Shown: positions 41,777 to 51,009 of the stretch, in pieces
Position numbering within the stretch: position 1 is the stretch's first letter
How the letters are laid out: every line of letters begins with the position of its first letter
Source: Rs1 sp000416275
Lineage (GTDB): Bacteria; Pseudomonadota; Gammaproteobacteria; Pseudomonadales; Balneatricaceae
Assembly (NCBI GenBank): GCA_965243635.1
Contig: OZ251574.1
Location: 2,356,001-2,420,000, forward strand
Direction of reading: 5' to 3'
Length of the DNA: 64,000 bases
Notes under the pieces: generated by a model
Seen by the model: only the letters and a program-made list of their open reading frames with translations
What the model was told of the DNA's origin: nothing
The model's database searches: none
Made by a program: the position numbers and the translations under genes

Positions 41777-44700
41777 TTGAAATTAACACATAATATAAGT
41801 TTTCGGCTAATTCTTGTTAATATGTTGGTTGTTCTTATTATCTTCGTTATATCTTATGTTTATCTACACCAACTCAATAAAATTGAAAATATAGCGATTA
41901 ATAAGCTAGTTATAATCAATGAAAGGCAAAACACATTAGAGAAATTACAATATCAAATACTAAAGCTAGAATTAGATTCCATGACCTTATTCTTTCAGCA
42001 AAGTGATGCAGCGCGGCTTAAAGTTTCCCAGCGCTTGAAATTATTGACTCTCGAAGTAAATAAGGCCAAAACAGCGGGCGGTATTGATTTGTTAGCATTG
42101 GCCAAACTGGAAAATAATATCGATGATTTTTCTCGTGCTAATACTGAAATCGATCAGATTTTTAAGGAAATACAACAAGTTAACGCTGAAGTGTTAATTC
42201 CACAGTTGGATATTGCCGATTTGCTTATCTCAGAGCTAGAAAATAGCTTGTTTGATCGATCAAAATTTTCGCTGGCTAAAACTTTCTTTAAAATCCACCA
42301 ACTTTTAACCGATGTTAAATATAGTTTCGTCATTCATGAAAGAACTCTAGATGTAGTTAAATCAAACCAATATTTTAACAATAAGAGAAAACTTAACTCC
42401 TTAATTAATAATATAAAATTAAGTGAATTGAATAGCCAAGAGCAAAGTGTTTTCTATAGCCTGCAGTCCTTTTTGATAAGTTATAATGACACGGTGGCGA
42501 TATTAAATAATCGAATGGTTAAAAAAGAAGTTGTACAGCGAAAATTGTTTGAATTACAACATGAAACACAAAAAAATATTGCTGATAAGCTAGTGGCGGA
42601 CATGAATATGAAAGTCGCGGCCTACAATTTGACCCACAGGCATAATATAACTCAAACTAGGAAAATAATTTGGCTTTTAGCAAGTTTGGCTATTATCATT
42701 TCGACACTAATGGGCTGGTATTTAAGGAGAATAATGGTTCGGCCTGTCGCTGATTTAGTGAAATTAACGACGTTATTAGCGGCATCAAATTTTAAGCAGC
42801 TTTTGAAAATAACTAAGCATAGTTATACCCACTTAATGAGTAGTGAGGATCAGTTTGGTGAGATAGCGAGGGCTTGTGAAACGAGTGCCAAGTACCAGCA
42901 ACGAATGATTTTTGATATAGATACAGCCTGTCAAAGTCTGACTTTGGGCTTTCTGGATCAGCATACTAGTTTCGACTATCAAGGAGAATATAAGCTTGTG
43001 GAACGCGCTCTTAATTCATCTAAAGAGAATATAAAAGCGCTAGTTGAAAATATTATTATTTCTAATCAAGCTCTTGTGACTGGTCAATTAGATAACACAA
43101 CTAACATAGAATTATATTTAGGAGATTTTAAACCGATATCAGATACTATGGCGGCTTTAATAGCCAATCTAAAAGCTCAGTTAGAAGATATAGTGCTAGT
43201 GACGACAAGTATGGAGTTTGGTTTAGAAGATAAAAAACGTTTCCTAGTACCTCGTCTTACTTACCAAGGTGAATTTGGAAAAATTCAACAGTCCCTTGAT
43301 TGTGCAGTCCAGTCTCTAAGTGCCTCGGCTCAACAAAATTTAGACCAAGACTGGCTAAAGTCTGGTTTGTCGGATATGAATAGAGAGTTAACTGGTGAGC
43401 AACCCTTAGAAATATTGACTAAGAACTCTGTCGATTTTATAGCAGAGTATTTTAATGCGCCAATTGGTTATATTTATCGCACCTTTGATGATATAAAAAT
43501 CGGTAAAACCATTAGAATGATCGCTCATTATGGGGTGTTGATGGATGAAAAAACCAAAGCGACTCGTTATAAGTTTGTCTATCCAGAAGGGGTTGGCTTG
43601 ATCGGTCAAGTATTTGTCACCCCTGAAATAATAATAAAAAAGCTTAATGATGTAGAAAAAATACCTGTTTCTCAATCGGGAATAGCATCGGCAGTTATCA
43701 ACTATGTAGTCGTTCTTCCTTTAATACATGAAGGTAGAATAGAAGGAGTGCTAGAACTAGGCTTATATAACTCCCCTAGCGCCATTCAAAACGAATTCTT
43801 ACTACAGGTAATGAACAACTTGGGGATTGCCATGAATGTTGCGATTTCTAGGGGAAAAATTAATCAACTGTTAGCGCAAAGCCAGCATCAAGCTGAAGAG
43901 TTGGAGTTGCAGCAGTCAAAACTAGCTCAATCCAACGAAATGTTACAGCATAAGGCACAAGAGTTAGAAGAGAAGAAGCAGGCGGTAGAACAAAAAAATC
44001 GGCAATTGGAACAAGCTAGTAAAGTGATGGAAGAAAAAGCTAAAGAGTTGATTCTAGCCAGTAAATATAAGTCGGAATTCCTCGCCAATATGTCCCATGA
44101 ATTGCGCTCGCCTTTGAATAGCCTGCTGATACTATCAAAGTTACTGATCGATAATAATAAGCAACACTTAGACGCTAAAGAAGTAAAATATGCCGAAGTG
44201 ATTTATCGATCTGGAACTGATTTGTTACAACTGATTGAAGATATTTTAGATTTATCGAAAATTGAAGCAGGACAGACAGATATTTATTATCGGTCAATTG
44301 CAACCACGGAAATAGTTGATGAGCTGCGACAGCGCTTTACCGAGATAGCTAATCAAAAACAGCTGACGTTCAAGCTAGATTATACCAAAGCGCCAAAAAT
44401 AGTGGATGTTGACAAGCAGAGACTATTGCAAATAGTCACTAATTTACTCTCCAATGCGTTTAAATTTACCGAGCGAGGGGGAGTGCAAGTGATGATTGAG
44501 GCAGTCGTAGCAGGATACGCTGTTGAAGATACTTATGGTGATTTGCAACAAGTTACTCAAAATACTCTGTGCTTAACAATTAGCGATACCGGGATTGGTA
44601 TTGACCAAGAGCAAAAACACAAAATTTTTCAAGCGTTCCAGCAAGCTGATGGTACTACCAGCAGAAAATATGGTGGTACTGGGTTAGGATTGTCAATAAC

Positions 44701-45679
44701 GCTACAGCTAGTGGAGCTGATGGGCGGCTTTATTCATGTTAACACTTTGCAGGGAGAGGGGAGCCAGTTTGCCGTATATCTGCCGTTACGCCATGCAAAT
44801 TTCAATCTACCGGCTAAGCTACCGCTGCTAGATAATACAGCTGAAAATGCGCCAGCACAGCTGCTAGAGAAAGAGTTGGGCGTAGTCGATGATGACAAAG
44901 CTGCAACCATTTTGCTTTGTTCCGTTCAGTTTAACCAGCAAATCGTCAGTAAAATATTAGAGAGGGGCTTTAAAGTAGTACAAGAACATAATGTTATCAA
45001 GCTGCTTAAAGTCGCTGAGTATACCAAGCCACAAGGTATTATTTATATCTCGGCAACTGTAGAGCATGATACTGAGCAGTTACTAGACACATTCAATTCT
45101 GCCAGTGATGATGATTCAGTCCCGCTGTATTATCAGCTAATTGATGGCAGTGAGGCCGATAGTTTAAATCACTTAGCTATCGATCAGTTTTTGAGTGCTA
45201 TCCAAGCTAAGGAAGCTCTTAGCCAGCAGCAAATTATACAAAATTATTTTGAGTTTGCGGAAATACTATCTGGAAAAATGATACTGATTGTCGATGATAA
45301 CATCAGTAATGTGTTCGCCTTGTCGGCGATTTTAGAACAGCATAAAATGCGTTATTTGATTGCCAATAACGGCGTTGAGGCGATTGATATTATTCAACAG
45401 CATAGTGACATTGACCTTATACTGATGGATATCATGATGCCTGAATTAGATGGTTATAAAACGATGTCGGCGATTAGAGGTAAAGCAGAGTACTTAGAGA
45501 CGCCGATTATCGCACTGACTGCTAAAGCGATGCCTGAAGACCGAAACAAGTGCATCATGGCCGGTGCCAATGATTATATGACCAAGCCTGTAAATGCCCA
45601 AAAACTCTTGTCTTTGATGAAAATGTGGATAGTCACGACGCCAAACTGGTCTAAGCTAACAGAAATTAATGAGCATTAA
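41777..45679 (+). CDS. Hybrid sensor histidine kinase (TM-HAMP-GAF-HisKA-HATPase-REC)
   Basis: 1300 residues, TTG start with AGGTAGGAA upstream. Helices at about 8-30 and 298-318 bracket a periplasmic sensor domain; HAMP-like segments follow (about 320-520). A GAF domain spans about 540-690, then a coiled coil (about 695-765). The H-box is 'FLANMSHELRSPLNSLLIL' (His near 773), the ATPase has 'LLSNAFKFTERGG', 'ISDTGIGIDQEQ' and 'GGTGLGLSITLQLVELMGG'. The segment about 1040-1160 is a receiver-like domain without the Asp. The C-terminal receiver keeps 'LILMDIMMPELDGYKTM' (Asp near 1217) and the Lys in 'DYMTKPVN'. It resembles BarA-like or chemosensory-type hybrid kinases. Signal unknown. Confidence 0.92.
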   Translation: MKLTHNISFRLILVNMLVVLIIFVISYVYLHQLNKIENIAINKLVIINERQNTLEKLQYQILKLELDSMTLFFQQSDAARLKVSQRLKLLTLEVNKAKTAGGIDLLALAKLENNIDDFSRANTEIDQIFKEIQQVNAEVLIPQLDIADLLISELENSLFDRSKFSLAKTFFKIHQLLTDVKYSFVIHERTLDVVKSNQYFNNKRKLNSLINNIKLSELNSQEQSVFYSLQSFLISYNDTVAILNNRMVKKEVVQRKLFELQHETQKNIADKLVADMNMKVAAYNLTHRHNITQTRKIIWLLASLAIIISTLMGWYLRRIMVRPVADLVKLTTLLAASNFKQLLKITKHSYTHLMSSEDQFGEIARACETSAKYQQRMIFDIDTACQSLTLGFLDQHTSFDYQGEYKLVERALNSSKENIKALVENIIISNQALVTGQLDNTTNIELYLGDFKPISDTMAALIANLKAQLEDIVLVTTSMEFGLEDKKRFLVPRLTYQGEFGKIQQSLDCAVQSLSASAQQNLDQDWLKSGLSDMNRELTGEQPLEILTKNSVDFIAEYFNAPIGYIYRTFDDIKIGKTIRMIAHYGVLMDEKTKATRYKFVYPEGVGLIGQVFVTPEIIIKKLNDVEKIPVSQSGIASAVINYVVVLPLIHEGRIEGVLELGLYNSPSAIQNEFLLQVMNNLGIAMNVAISRGKINQLLAQSQHQAEELELQQSKLAQSNEMLQHKAQELEEKKQAVEQKNRQLEQASKVMEEKAKELILASKYKSEFLANMSHELRSPLNSLLILSKLLIDNNKQHLDAKEVKYAEVIYRSGTDLLQLIEDILDLSKIEAGQTDIYYRSIATTEIVDELRQRFTEIANQKQLTFKLDYTKAPKIVDVDKQRLLQIVTNLLSNAFKFTERGGVQVMIEAVVAGYAVEDTYGDLQQVTQNTLCLTISDTGIGIDQEQKHKIFQAFQQADGTTSRKYGGTGLGLSITLQLVELMGGFIHVNTLQGEGSQFAVYLPLRHANFNLPAKLPLLDNTAENAPAQLLEKELGVVDDDKAATILLCSVQFNQQIVSKILERGFKVVQEHNVIKLLKVAEYTKPQGIIYISATVEHDTEQLLDTFNSASDDDSVPLYYQLIDGSEADSLNHLAIDQFLSAIQAKEALSQQQIIQNYFEFAEILSGKMILIVDDNISNVFALSAILEQHKMRYLIANNGVEAIDIIQQHSDIDLILMDIMMPELDGYKTMSAIRGKAEYLETPIIALTAKAMPEDRNKCIMAGANDYMTKPVNAQKLLSLMKMWIVTTPNWSKLTEINEH

Positions 45680-45721
45680 GACGGTGCTGTTTTTTAGGAT
45701 TGCATACAACGCTAGTTTAAA

Positions 45722-46024
45722 TTAGTCGCATTGTGGCCCCTTAGCTTTTATATGCCAGAACATCTTGCCGATGATTTGCGAGTTGTGGATAGCGCCAATT
45801 TTATCGCTCGATAAAGTGTCCATACCGTCACCTATTAACCAGTAGTTACCCTCTTGGTCAACTCGTTCAATGCGTTTTATTATTTCAGCGTACACAGGAT
45901 GGTGGACGATCACGATATCGTCGATATTGAATTTACTATAGGGGAGTCTAAGCGCAACAATATAATCATCGTGCTGCAAAGTAGGAGCCATACTAAGGCC
46001 CGATATTTTTCGTAAATAAAGCAT
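45722..46024 (-). CDS. sodX: Nickel-type superoxide dismutase maturation protease
   Basis: 100 residues, a minimal S26-family signal peptidase-like enzyme. The nucleophile Ser lies in 'ISGLSMAPTLQHDDYIV' (near residue 11) and the general-base Lys in 'EIIKRIERV' (near 50); 'GDGMDTLSSDKIGAI' is the family box. It lacks a membrane anchor, as expected for the cytoplasmic protease that removes the NiSOD leader so that His1 becomes the N terminus. It lies directly downstream of sodN, separated by a hairpin that could reduce its expression relative to the dismutase. Confidence 0.9.
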   Translation of the reverse strand: MLYLRKISGLSMAPTLQHDDYIVALRLPYSKFNIDDIVIVHHPVYAEIIKRIERVDQEGNYWLIGDGMDTLSSDKIGAIHNSQIIGKMFWHIKAKGPQCD

Positions 46025-46040
46025 ACAATGAGCAAGTAGT

Positions 46041-46087
46041 GGATTTTATATTAAAATGGCCTAGCGCTTTGCAGGGCTAAGCCATTT
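46041..46087 (-). terminator. Hairpin between sodN and sodX, possible attenuator
   Basis: On the minus strand AAATGGC-TTAGCC pairs with GCTAGGCCATTT (with small mismatches) and is followed by TTTTAATATAAAA. It would end or attenuate transcription after sodN, allowing more dismutase than protease. Confidence 0.5.
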
Positions 46088-46100
46088 AACTGTCTTGAAA

Positions 46101-46598
46101 TTAACCTAATTTAGGGTAAACAACATCAAGAGCGGGAGCATAAGGGCAAGTTGCAGTGAAAGTTTCAACGCCTTTAGTTTTCCAGAAACTGGCCGCAAAC
46201 TCATTGACTAGTGTCAGCAGTTGTTCGCCAGCAGCACGGTCAATCCCCTGCTTGCACTTAGAACCGGTAAGCATGATGTTGTGCACTAGCTCGTTGGTGC
46301 CTGGGCAAGCTTCGAACTGTGCAGCTTTGAAATAGTCGCCCCAGATGATGCGTACTTCGTTCTTAACTTTTTCAGCGTGAATTTCTTTCTCAGAGACGAG
46401 ACGCACTAGTTTAGCTTGGTCGGCAAGAGTTAAATCTTTGCCGTCAAGTTCGTTGATTTGATCCATAAAACGGATCACTGTTAACGTCGCTAGTTGCATC
46501 GTACTTGGGTCGTATATGCCGCAGGGAACATCGCAATGTGCGCTTACAGACTTGATGTTTAATACTGAATCTAGTGCTTTAGTGATTTGATGAATCAT
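46101..46598 (-). CDS. sodN: Nickel superoxide dismutase
   Basis: 165 residues from the ATG at 46598, preceded by AGAGG; an upstream in-frame start at 46643 is less likely. A 20-residue leader (MIHQITKALDSVLNIKSVSA) precedes the mature N terminus HCDVPCGIYDP, the Ni-hook: His1, Cys2 and Cys6 bind the nickel. The four-helix bundle continues with 'LVRLVSEKEIHAEKVKNEVRIIWGDYF' and the conserved C-terminal 'CPYAPALDVVYP'. The enzyme dismutates superoxide in the cytoplasm as a hexamer. SodX is encoded next. NiSOD spares iron, which fits the iron-limitation genes elsewhere in the window. Confidence 0.96.
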   Translation of the reverse strand: MIHQITKALDSVLNIKSVSAHCDVPCGIYDPSTMQLATLTVIRFMDQINELDGKDLTLADQAKLVRLVSEKEIHAEKVKNEVRIIWGDYFKAAQFEACPGTNELVHNIMLTGSKCKQGIDRAAGEQLLTLVNEFAASFWKTKGVETFTATCPYAPALDVVYPKLG

Positions 46599-46622
46599 GT
46601 TGTTGCCTCTAAATATTACGCT

Positions 46623-46639
46623 ATGACAATAATTGTTAC
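46623..46639. promoter_or_regulatory. Dyad upstream of sodN, possible operator
   Basis: TGACAATAATTGTTACA has dyad symmetry around ACAATAATTGT (46626-46636), centred about 33 bp upstream of the start codon. It could bind a metal regulator such as a Nur/Fur relative; no exact consensus match is claimed. Confidence 0.35.
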
Positions 46640-46758
46640 ACAATGCATGCTTGTAAAAGCCAGCAAAATGTAACGTTGAAATGAAGTACCCGAATAGTAC
46701 CTTAGTTTTTTAGTAAAAAATATTTTAAGCGAATAAATTGCTTAAAAATGCCGGCAAA

Positions 46759-47016
46759 TTAGCTGTTAGAGCGCTGGGCTTCATCCCATAGTGAATGAAT
46801 TCCCAATTTATCTTGCTCGGATAGGGTGTCTTGCTCTAGAGCATCAATTAAGCTGTTCTTCATGATGCTAAAAAAATTCTCGTCATCTGCAGCCTCAGCC
46901 ATGGAAAGACTGCTGTGAGCAATTAAATAGCTGCAGTAAAATCGTCGGTCATCACTCTCGCAACCCTCTTCGCTTAAGAGCCATTGAAGAAGTTTTTCAG
47001 CATATGCAGTGTTCAT
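46759..47016 (-). CDS. YfcL-family small protein
   Basis: 85 residues, acidic and helical. The pattern 'YCSYLIAHSSLSMAEA', 'SLIDALEQDTLSEQDKLGIHSLWDEA' matches the YfcL family of gammaproteobacterial proteins (about 90 residues). Function unknown. It sits between sodN and the DUF3108 gene on the same strand with gaps of more than 80 bp on each side, so it probably has its own promoter. Confidence 0.7.
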   Translation of the reverse strand: MNTAYAEKLLQWLLSEEGCESDDRRFYCSYLIAHSSLSMAEAADDENFFSIMKNSLIDALEQDTLSEQDKLGIHSLWDEAQRSNS

Positions 47017-47099
47017 TGAAAATCCAATCGAGTAACGATAAAAGATTTTTGCAACAAGTGTGCTTGCAAAGATCTGAAAGTTTAAGTGACTAAGGGCTA

Positions 47100-47810
47100 T
47101 TATGAGAGCTTATTTAAGATGATCGAATAAAATTTACCATTAGATTCAGTTTGCTGTAACTGGGTAATGATAAAATTGTGCTGTAGTGAAAACCAAATGA
47201 AGGTTTCTCTTTTGGCGTTACTGCCGCGGTCGAGCTTAAGTTTAATGCTTTTAATTTTGCCGAGTGGCGTGCTGACGTACTCGGTGCCAACTTCTATAAA
47301 CTTCAAGATATCGACACTGTTTGATTTAATCACTGGATAGCTGAAATTACCGCGCTTTCCCTGTTGTAAGTCTAATTGTAGCTGTAATTGATAGCTCAAT
47401 CTGTCTTGGCTATGCTCTGGTAATTGAATGACTTTATTATCACGATTGACCGCTTGCTTCGCCGCCCAGTCAAAAGAGATATCTCGCTTTTTCTTCTTGC
47501 CGAATATTTTGCGAAGGTAGTGGTATTTAACCGGTTGGACGTTCGCCTGGTTAATCTTTAGCTGGCTGCTTTCAGTGATCGAGGCTAACAGCGAGCTAAT
47601 ATTATCTTCAAATAACCACTGCCCATCCGCAGTTTTGCTCAAGCTTCTTTTTAGAGTGCCGTTGAAACTGATTTTGCTTTTAAAGTTAGCAGCGTAAGTG
47701 GCTTGGTAAGCTTCAATTGCATAGCTGGAGAGACTGATACTTGATAACAGTAGTCCACAGCTGATAGCAATCACAGATTTATAAGCGGGAAGTGCTTGCT
47801 TGATATTCAT
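47100..47810 (-). CDS. DUF3108 exported protein
   Basis: 236 residues with an uncleaved or cleaved signal segment (about 12-30). The mature part begins 'EAYQATYAANFKSKISFNGTLKRSL' and contains 'PLGKIKSIKLKL.R', typical of DUF3108 periplasmic or outer-membrane-associated proteins predicted to form a lipocalin/LolA-like beta structure. In many gammaproteobacteria it lies directly downstream of purMN, as here. Function is not established; an envelope lipid or lipoprotein role is sometimes suggested by fold only. Confidence 0.82.
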   Translation of the reverse strand: MNIKQALPAYKSVIAISCGLLLSSISLSSYAIEAYQATYAANFKSKISFNGTLKRSLSKTADGQWLFEDNISSLLASITESSQLKINQANVQPVKYHYLRKIFGKKKKRDISFDWAAKQAVNRDNKVIQLPEHSQDRLSYQLQLQLDLQQGKRGNFSYPVIKSNSVDILKFIEVGTEYVSTPLGKIKSIKLKLDRGSNAKRETFIWFSLQHNFIITQLQQTESNGKFYSIILNKLS

Positions 47811-47887
47811 ATTAAGGCCTTTGTCTCAATCGCTAAGTAGGTAAGTCTTTAGGGTTTGAAATTCTATAAAAGTTCAGTTTAGCTAGC

Positions 47888-48532
47888 TTAGAATGATAAT
47901 TTGAAACCTGTCTCGCTGAGAAGTTCACTATCTAAATACAATTTATTTTCTATACATTTGAGGCGCTCATCACAATACCAAGCGACCACTTTAGGATAGG
48001 CTATATGTTCGGTGACATGTACTTTTTTTTGCAGGGAGGCCGCACTTTCATCGGCTGCAATAGCAACGATGGTTTGCAGGGCAATAGGCCCGTCATCTAA
48101 TTGTGCGGTGACGAAATGGACTGAACAACCATGCAGTTTATCACCGGCATCAATAGCGCGTTGATGAGTGGTTAAACCTTTATATTTGGGCAGCAAAGAG
48201 GGGTGGATATTAAGCATCTTGTCAGCAAAATGATTGACGAATTCAGCGCTCAAAATACGCATAAATCCGGCGAGCACTACCAGTTCCGCCTGATAGTGAT
48301 CAATGGTTTTTAATAGCGCTTGATCAAAATCAATACGATTCTGATAGTCAGTATGTTGCAGTACTTTAGTTGCAATGTTGGCCTGTTTGGCGCGGCTGAG
48401 CCCGTAGGCATCAGCACGGTTGCTAATCACCACCACAATTTCACCATTAATGGATTTATCATTAATGGCATCGATGATGGCCTGTAGATTAGAACCGCTT
48501 CCAGAAATCAGTACTGCAATGCGTTTTTTCAT
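47888..48532 (-). CDS. purN: Phosphoribosylglycinamide formyltransferase (GART)
   Basis: 214 residues. It transfers the formyl group of 10-formyl-THF to GAR, step 3 of purine synthesis. Motifs: 'IAVLISGSGSNLQAIID' (phosphate loop), 'VVLAGFMRILSAEFV', 'LNIHPSLLPKYKGLTTHQRAIDAGDKLHGCSVHFV' with the catalytic Asn-His pair, and 'DDGPIALQTIV' with the Asp. Its start overlaps the purM stop by one base (TAATG), indicating translational coupling. Confidence 0.96.
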   Translation of the reverse strand: MKKRIAVLISGSGSNLQAIIDAINDKSINGEIVVVISNRADAYGLSRAKQANIATKVLQHTDYQNRIDFDQALLKTIDHYQAELVVLAGFMRILSAEFVNHFADKMLNIHPSLLPKYKGLTTHQRAIDAGDKLHGCSVHFVTAQLDDGPIALQTIVAIAADESAASLQKKVHVTEHIAYPKVVAWYCDERLKCIENKLYLDSELLSETGFKLSF

Positions 48533-49581
48533 TAACCGTCAATCTCAACTTGCTCTTCACCCGCTGCAGCCGTCGCAATTTTACCAATCAACCAAGCATT
48601 TTCACCACTGGCCTTTAGGCTGTCGATTGCCTGCTGTTGCTGATCGCTAGGGACGCAAATTACTAAGCCAACACCGCAGTTGAAAGTGCGATACATTTCA
48701 ATAGAGTCAACATTGCCATTGCTTTGTAACCACTTGAAAACAGCAGGTAACTGCCAAGATTTTTTGTCAATGATAGCCTTGCTGTTAGCGGGCAGTACGC
48801 GGGGAATGTTTTCTAATAGTCCACCACCGGTGATATGAGAAAGTGCATTAACTTGGACATCTTTAATTAACTTAAGCACTGATTTAACATAAATCCTGGT
48901 CGGCTCCATCAAGGCATCTTTTAAGGGACGACCGTCTAAGTCTTGCTCTAAATCTGCTTTGCTAACTTCAATTATTTTTCGGATCAGAGAATAGCCGTTT
49001 GAGTGTGGTCCAGAGGAGGCGACACCAATTAAAGCATCACCTGCTTGTACTTTGCTGCCGTCAATGATTTCTGACTTCTCGACAACGCCGGTGCAGAATC
49101 CGGCTAAATCATAGTCTTCACCATGATACATGCCTGGCATTTCCGCGGTTTCTCCACCAACCAAAGCACAGCCAGACAATTCACAGCCTTTACCTATACC
49201 TGCAACAACCGCCGCCGCCGTGTCAACATTGAGTTTGCCGGTTGCGTAGTAGTCTAAAAAGTATAGTGGCTCAGCGCCCGCTACGATCAAATCGTTAACG
49301 CACATAGCCACTAAGTCAATACCGATAGTGTCGTGTTTGTTGAGGTCCATCGCCAGGCGCAATTTTGTACCCACGCCGTCAGTACCTGATACTAATACCG
49401 GCTGCTTGTAGCCTTCAGGTATTTCACATAAACCGCCAAACCCACCTAGGCCACCCAACACTTCTTTGCGGGTGGTTTTTTTAGCGATATGCTTGATGCG
49501 CTCAACTAAAGCATTTCCAGCATCGATATCGACGCCTGCATCTTTGTAGCTAAGTGAGATTTTATTTGAATCGTTAGACAT
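48532..49581 (-). CDS. purM: Phosphoribosylformylglycinamidine cyclo-ligase (AIR synthase)
   Basis: 349 residues, normal length. It closes the imidazole ring using ATP, step 5 of purine synthesis. The N terminus 'SLSYKDAGVDIDAGNALVERIK', 'VSGTDGVGTKLRLAMDLNKHDTIGIDLVAMCVNDL' and 'CALVGGETAEMPGMYHGEDYDLAGF' are classic PurM signatures. First gene of the purM-purN operon; it is divergent from the PerM-family gene across 180 bp, which must contain both promoters. Confidence 0.97.
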   Translation of the reverse strand: MSNDSNKISLSYKDAGVDIDAGNALVERIKHIAKKTTRKEVLGGLGGFGGLCEIPEGYKQPVLVSGTDGVGTKLRLAMDLNKHDTIGIDLVAMCVNDLIVAGAEPLYFLDYYATGKLNVDTAAAVVAGIGKGCELSGCALVGGETAEMPGMYHGEDYDLAGFCTGVVEKSEIIDGSKVQAGDALIGVASSGPHSNGYSLIRKIIEVSKADLEQDLDGRPLKDALMEPTRIYVKSVLKLIKDVQVNALSHITGGGLLENIPRVLPANSKAIIDKKSWQLPAVFKWLQSNGNVDSIEMYRTFNCGVGLVICVPSDQQQQAIDSLKASGENAWLIGKIATAAAGEEQVEIDG

Positions 49582-49763
49582 GACAAAAGACCTTTAAATC
49601 AAAAAGAGGGCGGTGAATTATTCGCGGCGAATTCTAACAGATAGCCATTCAAGATGCTAACAACAAACCTGCATACTAAGTGTTTTTTAAAGCAGACTTT
49701 TTCAGTTTGCTTTGTTAGAATTTAGCTCTGTATTACTATATGTTATTGGAGAACAAACAAATA

Positions 49764-50903
49764 ATGGAAATTACTCAACGCTGGTTTTTATTAATCGTAC
49801 TGGTTGTTCTAGGCTACTTGCTAGTCTTGCTCGGACCTATATTATCGCCATTTTTAATCGCCGCTCTGCTCGCCTACTTAGTCGACCCTGTCACTGATAA
49901 ATTAGAGAGCTATAAGCTGTCTAGAACCAGCGCCGTGTTGGTCGTTTTTAGCGTCATCATGCTGGTTTTTTTGCTGCTGATATTAATTTTGCTGCCAAAA
50001 ATTAGCAGTCAGTTAGCCGTGATGATTAAACAAATACCTTTAGCGCTAAACTTGTTAGAAGAACATCTACTGCCATTTTTACACCAAAACTTAGGCGTTG
50101 AAGCAAGCAGTTTAGATTTTGATTTGATGAAATCACTGGTTCAAGGGAATGTTAAACAAACTGGCAGCATTGTTAATAATATAGTCTCTGGGCTCGCCAG
50201 TTCCGGTCTGGCGATCGTTGCTTGGTTGGTAAATATGGTGCTAATACCAGTGGTTCTATTTTACCTGCTGCGTGATTGGGATGTCATGATCAGCAAGATT
50301 AACAATTTATTACCTAGAGACTTAGAGTCGAAAATTAGCACCTTAGCCAAGGAGTGTGATGAAGTGTTAGGTGCGTTTATGAAAGGGCAGTTAATGGTGA
50401 TGCTCGCCTTGGGTATCGTCTACAGTTTAGGGCTATGGATGGTTGGTTTAGATCTCGCACTGATTGTAGGCATGCTAGCAGGTCTTGCCAGTATAGTGCC
50501 TTATATGGGCTTTGTAGTGGGTCTCACTGCTGCAGTGATTGCCGCCATGGTGCAATTTAATGATCCAAATATCTTAATCTGGGTAGGCTTAGTTTTTATG
50601 GTTGGTCAAGCACTGGAGGGGATGTTGCTTACCCCTTTAATGGTCGGGGATAAAATTGGTCTGCATCCGGTGGCGGTTATCTTTGCGATTATGGCGGGCG
50701 GCCAGCTGTTTGGTTTTATCGGTATATTGATTGCATTGCCAGTCGCAGCAGTGGTGATGGTGTTCTTGCGACATTTACACTATGGCTACAAGCAAAGTCG
50801 TCTCTACGAATCGGCGATTGCGCCAAGTAGCGATACAGAGTTAGCTGAAAGTGAAGTCTCTGCAGATACAAGTACAGATACGCAACAAACAGCAGACAAC
50901 TAA
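49764..50903 (+). CDS. PerM/AI-2E transporter family membrane protein
   Basis: 379 residues from the ATG at 49764, 12 bp after GGAG; an ATG eight codons upstream lacks a ribosome site. Seven to eight helices: two at the N terminus (about 8-28 and 60-90), a soluble middle part, then four clustered helices with the family motif 'DLALIVGMLAGLASIVPYMGFVVG' and 'LIALPVAAVVMVFLRHLHYGYKQS'. These proteins (formerly UPF0118) have been linked to AI-2 export or ion transport; the substrate here is open. An acidic Ser/Thr-rich tail ends the protein. Divergent from purM, as in many gammaproteobacteria. Confidence 0.88.
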   Translation: MEITQRWFLLIVLVVLGYLLVLLGPILSPFLIAALLAYLVDPVTDKLESYKLSRTSAVLVVFSVIMLVFLLLILILLPKISSQLAVMIKQIPLALNLLEEHLLPFLHQNLGVEASSLDFDLMKSLVQGNVKQTGSIVNNIVSGLASSGLAIVAWLVNMVLIPVVLFYLLRDWDVMISKINNLLPRDLESKISTLAKECDEVLGAFMKGQLMVMLALGIVYSLGLWMVGLDLALIVGMLAGLASIVPYMGFVVGLTAAVIAAMVQFNDPNILIWVGLVFMVGQALEGMLLTPLMVGDKIGLHPVAVIFAIMAGGQLFGFIGILIALPVAAVVMVFLRHLHYGYKQSRLYESAIAPSSDTELAESEVSADTSTDTQQTADN

Positions 50904-51009
50904 TCATCAAAAAGGTGTTTTCATTCAGGTGGCGTTGATGGCTAAGCTCTATGAGTCAGTTGCACTCTGGCTACCTTCTAGGCAACACTTAACAGCATAG
51001 GGCTATATT

